In this document: positions 12,437 to 13,578 of the stretch, piece after piece
Layout of the letters: every line of letters starts with the position of its first letter
Position numbering within the stretch: the first letter of the stretch is position 1
NCBI GenBank assembly: GCA_023389545.1
Contig: JAEWEI010000135.1
Span: forward strand, 1-13,578
Source of the DNA: Actinomycetes bacterium
GTDB lineage: Bacteria; Actinomycetota; Actinomycetes; Actinomycetales; Cellulomonadaceae
Reading direction: 5' to 3'
Length of the DNA stretch: 13,578 bases
Program-made: the position numbers and the translations under genes
Notes under the pieces: model-generated
Seen by the model: only the letters and a program-made list of their open reading frames with translations
Databases searched by the model: none
Told to the model about the DNA's origin: nothing

Positions 12437-13578
12437 TCAGGCCTCAGGCGTCTTCACGTTCAGCCCCGCCGTGATGAGGTCCATCACCGACGCGTCCGCC
12501 AGCGTCGTCGCATCGCCCACCTGCCGGTGCTCGGCCACGTCCCGCAGCAGGCGGCGCATGATCTTGCCCGAGCGGGTCTTCGGCAGCTCCGGGACCACGA
12601 GGATGGTGCGCGGCTTGGCGATGGGCCCGATCTCCTTGGCGACGTGCGCCCGCAGCTCGGCGGCGACCTCCTCGGCGTCCCGGTCCGTCGCCGCGTCGCC
12701 CCGCAGGATCACGAACGCCACCACCGCCTGGCCCGTCGTGTCGTCGGCCGCGCCCACCACAGCCGCCTCCGCCACGGTGGGGTGCGAGACCAGCGCCGAC
12801 TCGATCTCCGTGGTGGAGAGGCGGTGGCCCGACACGTTCATCACGTCGTCCACCCGGCCCAGCAGCCAGATGTCGCCGTCCTCGTCCTTCTTGGCGCCGT
12901 CACCCGCGAAGTACACGCCGGGGAACCGCGACCAGTACGTGTCCTTGAACCGCTCCGGGTCGCCCCAGATGCCGCGCAGCATGGCCGGCCACGGCTCGGT
13001 GAGCACCAGGTAGCCGCCCGATCCGTTCGGCACCGGATGCGCGTCGTCGTCGAAGACGTCCGCGGAGATGCCCGGCAGCGGGACCTGCGCCGAACCCGGC
13101 TTCGTGGTGGTGCAGCCGGGCAGCGGCGAGATCATGATCGCGCCCGTCTCCGTCTGCCACCACGTGTCGACGATGGGAGTGCGGTCGCCGCCGATGACCC
13201 GGCGGTACCACATCCACGCCTCCGGGTTGATGGGCTCGCCCACCGACCCCAGCACCCGCAGCGACGACAGGTCGCGCGTCGCAGGGATGGCGTCCCCCCA
13301 CTTCATGCACGTGCGGATCGCCGTGGGCGCCGTGTACAGGATCGACACCTTGTACTTCTCGACGATGTCCCACCAACGGCCCCGGTCCGGGGTGTCCGGC
13401 GTGCCCTCGTAGATCACCTGCGTGGCGCCGTTCACCAGCGGCCCGTACACCACGTACGTGTGCCCGGTGACCCAGCCGATGTCGGCGGTGCACCAGTACA
13501 CATCCGACTCGGCCTTGAGGTCGAAGACGTTCAGATGCGTGTACGCCGCCTGCGTCAGGTACCCGCCGGTGGTGTGGA
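12437..13578 (-). CDS. acsA: Acetyl-CoA synthetase (AMP-forming), N-terminal part missing at the right edge
   Basis: The frame is open to the right edge and holds about 379 C-terminal residues of an enzyme usually near 650 long, so roughly 270 N-terminal residues are outside. It activates acetate with ATP, through acetyl-AMP, to acetyl-CoA. Visible motifs in order are LHTTGGYL-like HTTGGYL at the edge, [21 protein letters not shown] (adenylate-binding, near 13140-13162), [12 protein letters not shown] (C-terminal hinge region) and [11 protein letters not shown]. The lysine of the last motif (codon 12563-12565) is the catalytic residue that, in this family, is acetylated by GNAT enzymes and reactivated by sirtuins. 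The reading frame continues upstream of the in-frame GTG at 13501, so that codon is not the start. It is the first visible gene of a unit with the DUF2079 protein. Confidence 0.96.
   Translation of the reverse strand, partial: HTTGGYLTQAAYTHLNVFDLKAESDVYWCTADIGWVTGHTYVVYGPLVNGATQVIYEGTPDTPDRGRWWDIVEKYKVSILYTAPTAIRTCMKWGDAIPATRDLSSLRVLGSVGEPINPEAWMWYRRVIGGDRTPIVDTWWQTETGAIMISPLPGCTTTKPGSAQVPLPGISADVFDDDAHPVPNGSGGYLVLTEPWPAMLRGIWGDPERFKDTYWSRFPGVYFAGDGAKKDEDGDIWLLGRVDDVMNVSGHRLSTTEIESALVSHPTVAEAAVVGAADDTTGQAVVAFVILRGDAATDRDAEEVAAELRAHVAKEIGPIAKPRTILVVPELPKTRSGKIMRRLLRDVAEHRQVGDATTLADASVMDLITAGLNVKTPEA

Noticed and set aside
10980..13013. 677-codon plus-strand open frame
   Set aside because: It is antisense to DUF2079 and acetyl-CoA synthetase genes. 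The product is an Arg/His/Gln-rich low-complexity sequence with no recognisable domain.
1..13578. Search for a novel defence, mobile or biosynthetic system
   Set aside because: All larger genes fall in known housekeeping, transport or polysaccharide-degrading families. The two unknown proteins sit in simple contexts with no partner enzymes, toxins, recombinases or repeats suggesting a system.

Overview
The window is high-GC DNA from an actinobacterium. Mycothiol synthase (mshD) points to Actinomycetota. A secreted GH5-type mannanase with a Pro/Thr linker and a C-terminal CBM2 suggests a plant-polysaccharide degrader of the Cellulomonas type. The genus is an inference from gene content; no marker gene is present. 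Every gene found is chromosomal and ordinary in character. I saw no integrase, transposase, phage gene, tRNA, rRNA or CRISPR array, and no novel multi-gene system.

Layout, left to right. (1) 1-2183, minus strand: a tight three-gene unit transcribed leftward, with a sugar/proton MFS symporter, a small helical protein of unknown function and a GrpB/UPF0157-family protein cut by the left edge. (2) 2271-2918, plus strand: a divergent conserved hypothetical gene with no visible ribosome binding site. (3) 3164-4792, plus strand: a two-gene phosphate unit, a PhoU-like DUF47 protein followed by a Pit-family phosphate permease. (4) 4833-9179, minus strand, convergent with the Pit unit: mshD, then ppk1, then a NUDIX/histidine-phosphatase fusion of the MutT1 type. 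The junctions are a 4-nt gap and a GTGA overlap. A perfect 13-bp hairpin separates the convergent units and overlaps the last codons of mutT1. (5) 9368-10783, minus strand: the mannanase gene, followed by a large hairpin and preceded by a possible LacI-type operator. (6) 10986-13578, minus strand: acetyl-CoA synthetase, cut by the right edge, followed after 2 nt by a DUF2079 polytopic membrane protein.

How the genes may work together. Regions 3 and 4 form a phosphate/polyphosphate neighbourhood. Pit with its DUF47 partner imports phosphate, PPK1 stores it as polyphosphate using ATP, and MutT1 hydrolyses oxidised or dinucleoside polyphosphate nucleotides. The adjacency of ppk1 and mutT1 is also known in mycobacteria. 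MshD makes the thiol antioxidant mycothiol, so it and MutT1 share an oxidative-damage theme. Sugar uptake, mannan breakdown and acetate activation fit a heterotrophic plant-biomass lifestyle but are not obviously co-regulated. There is no gene-free stretch longer than 300 nt. The largest gaps are 2919-3163, 10784-10985 and 9180-9367, and each is described below.
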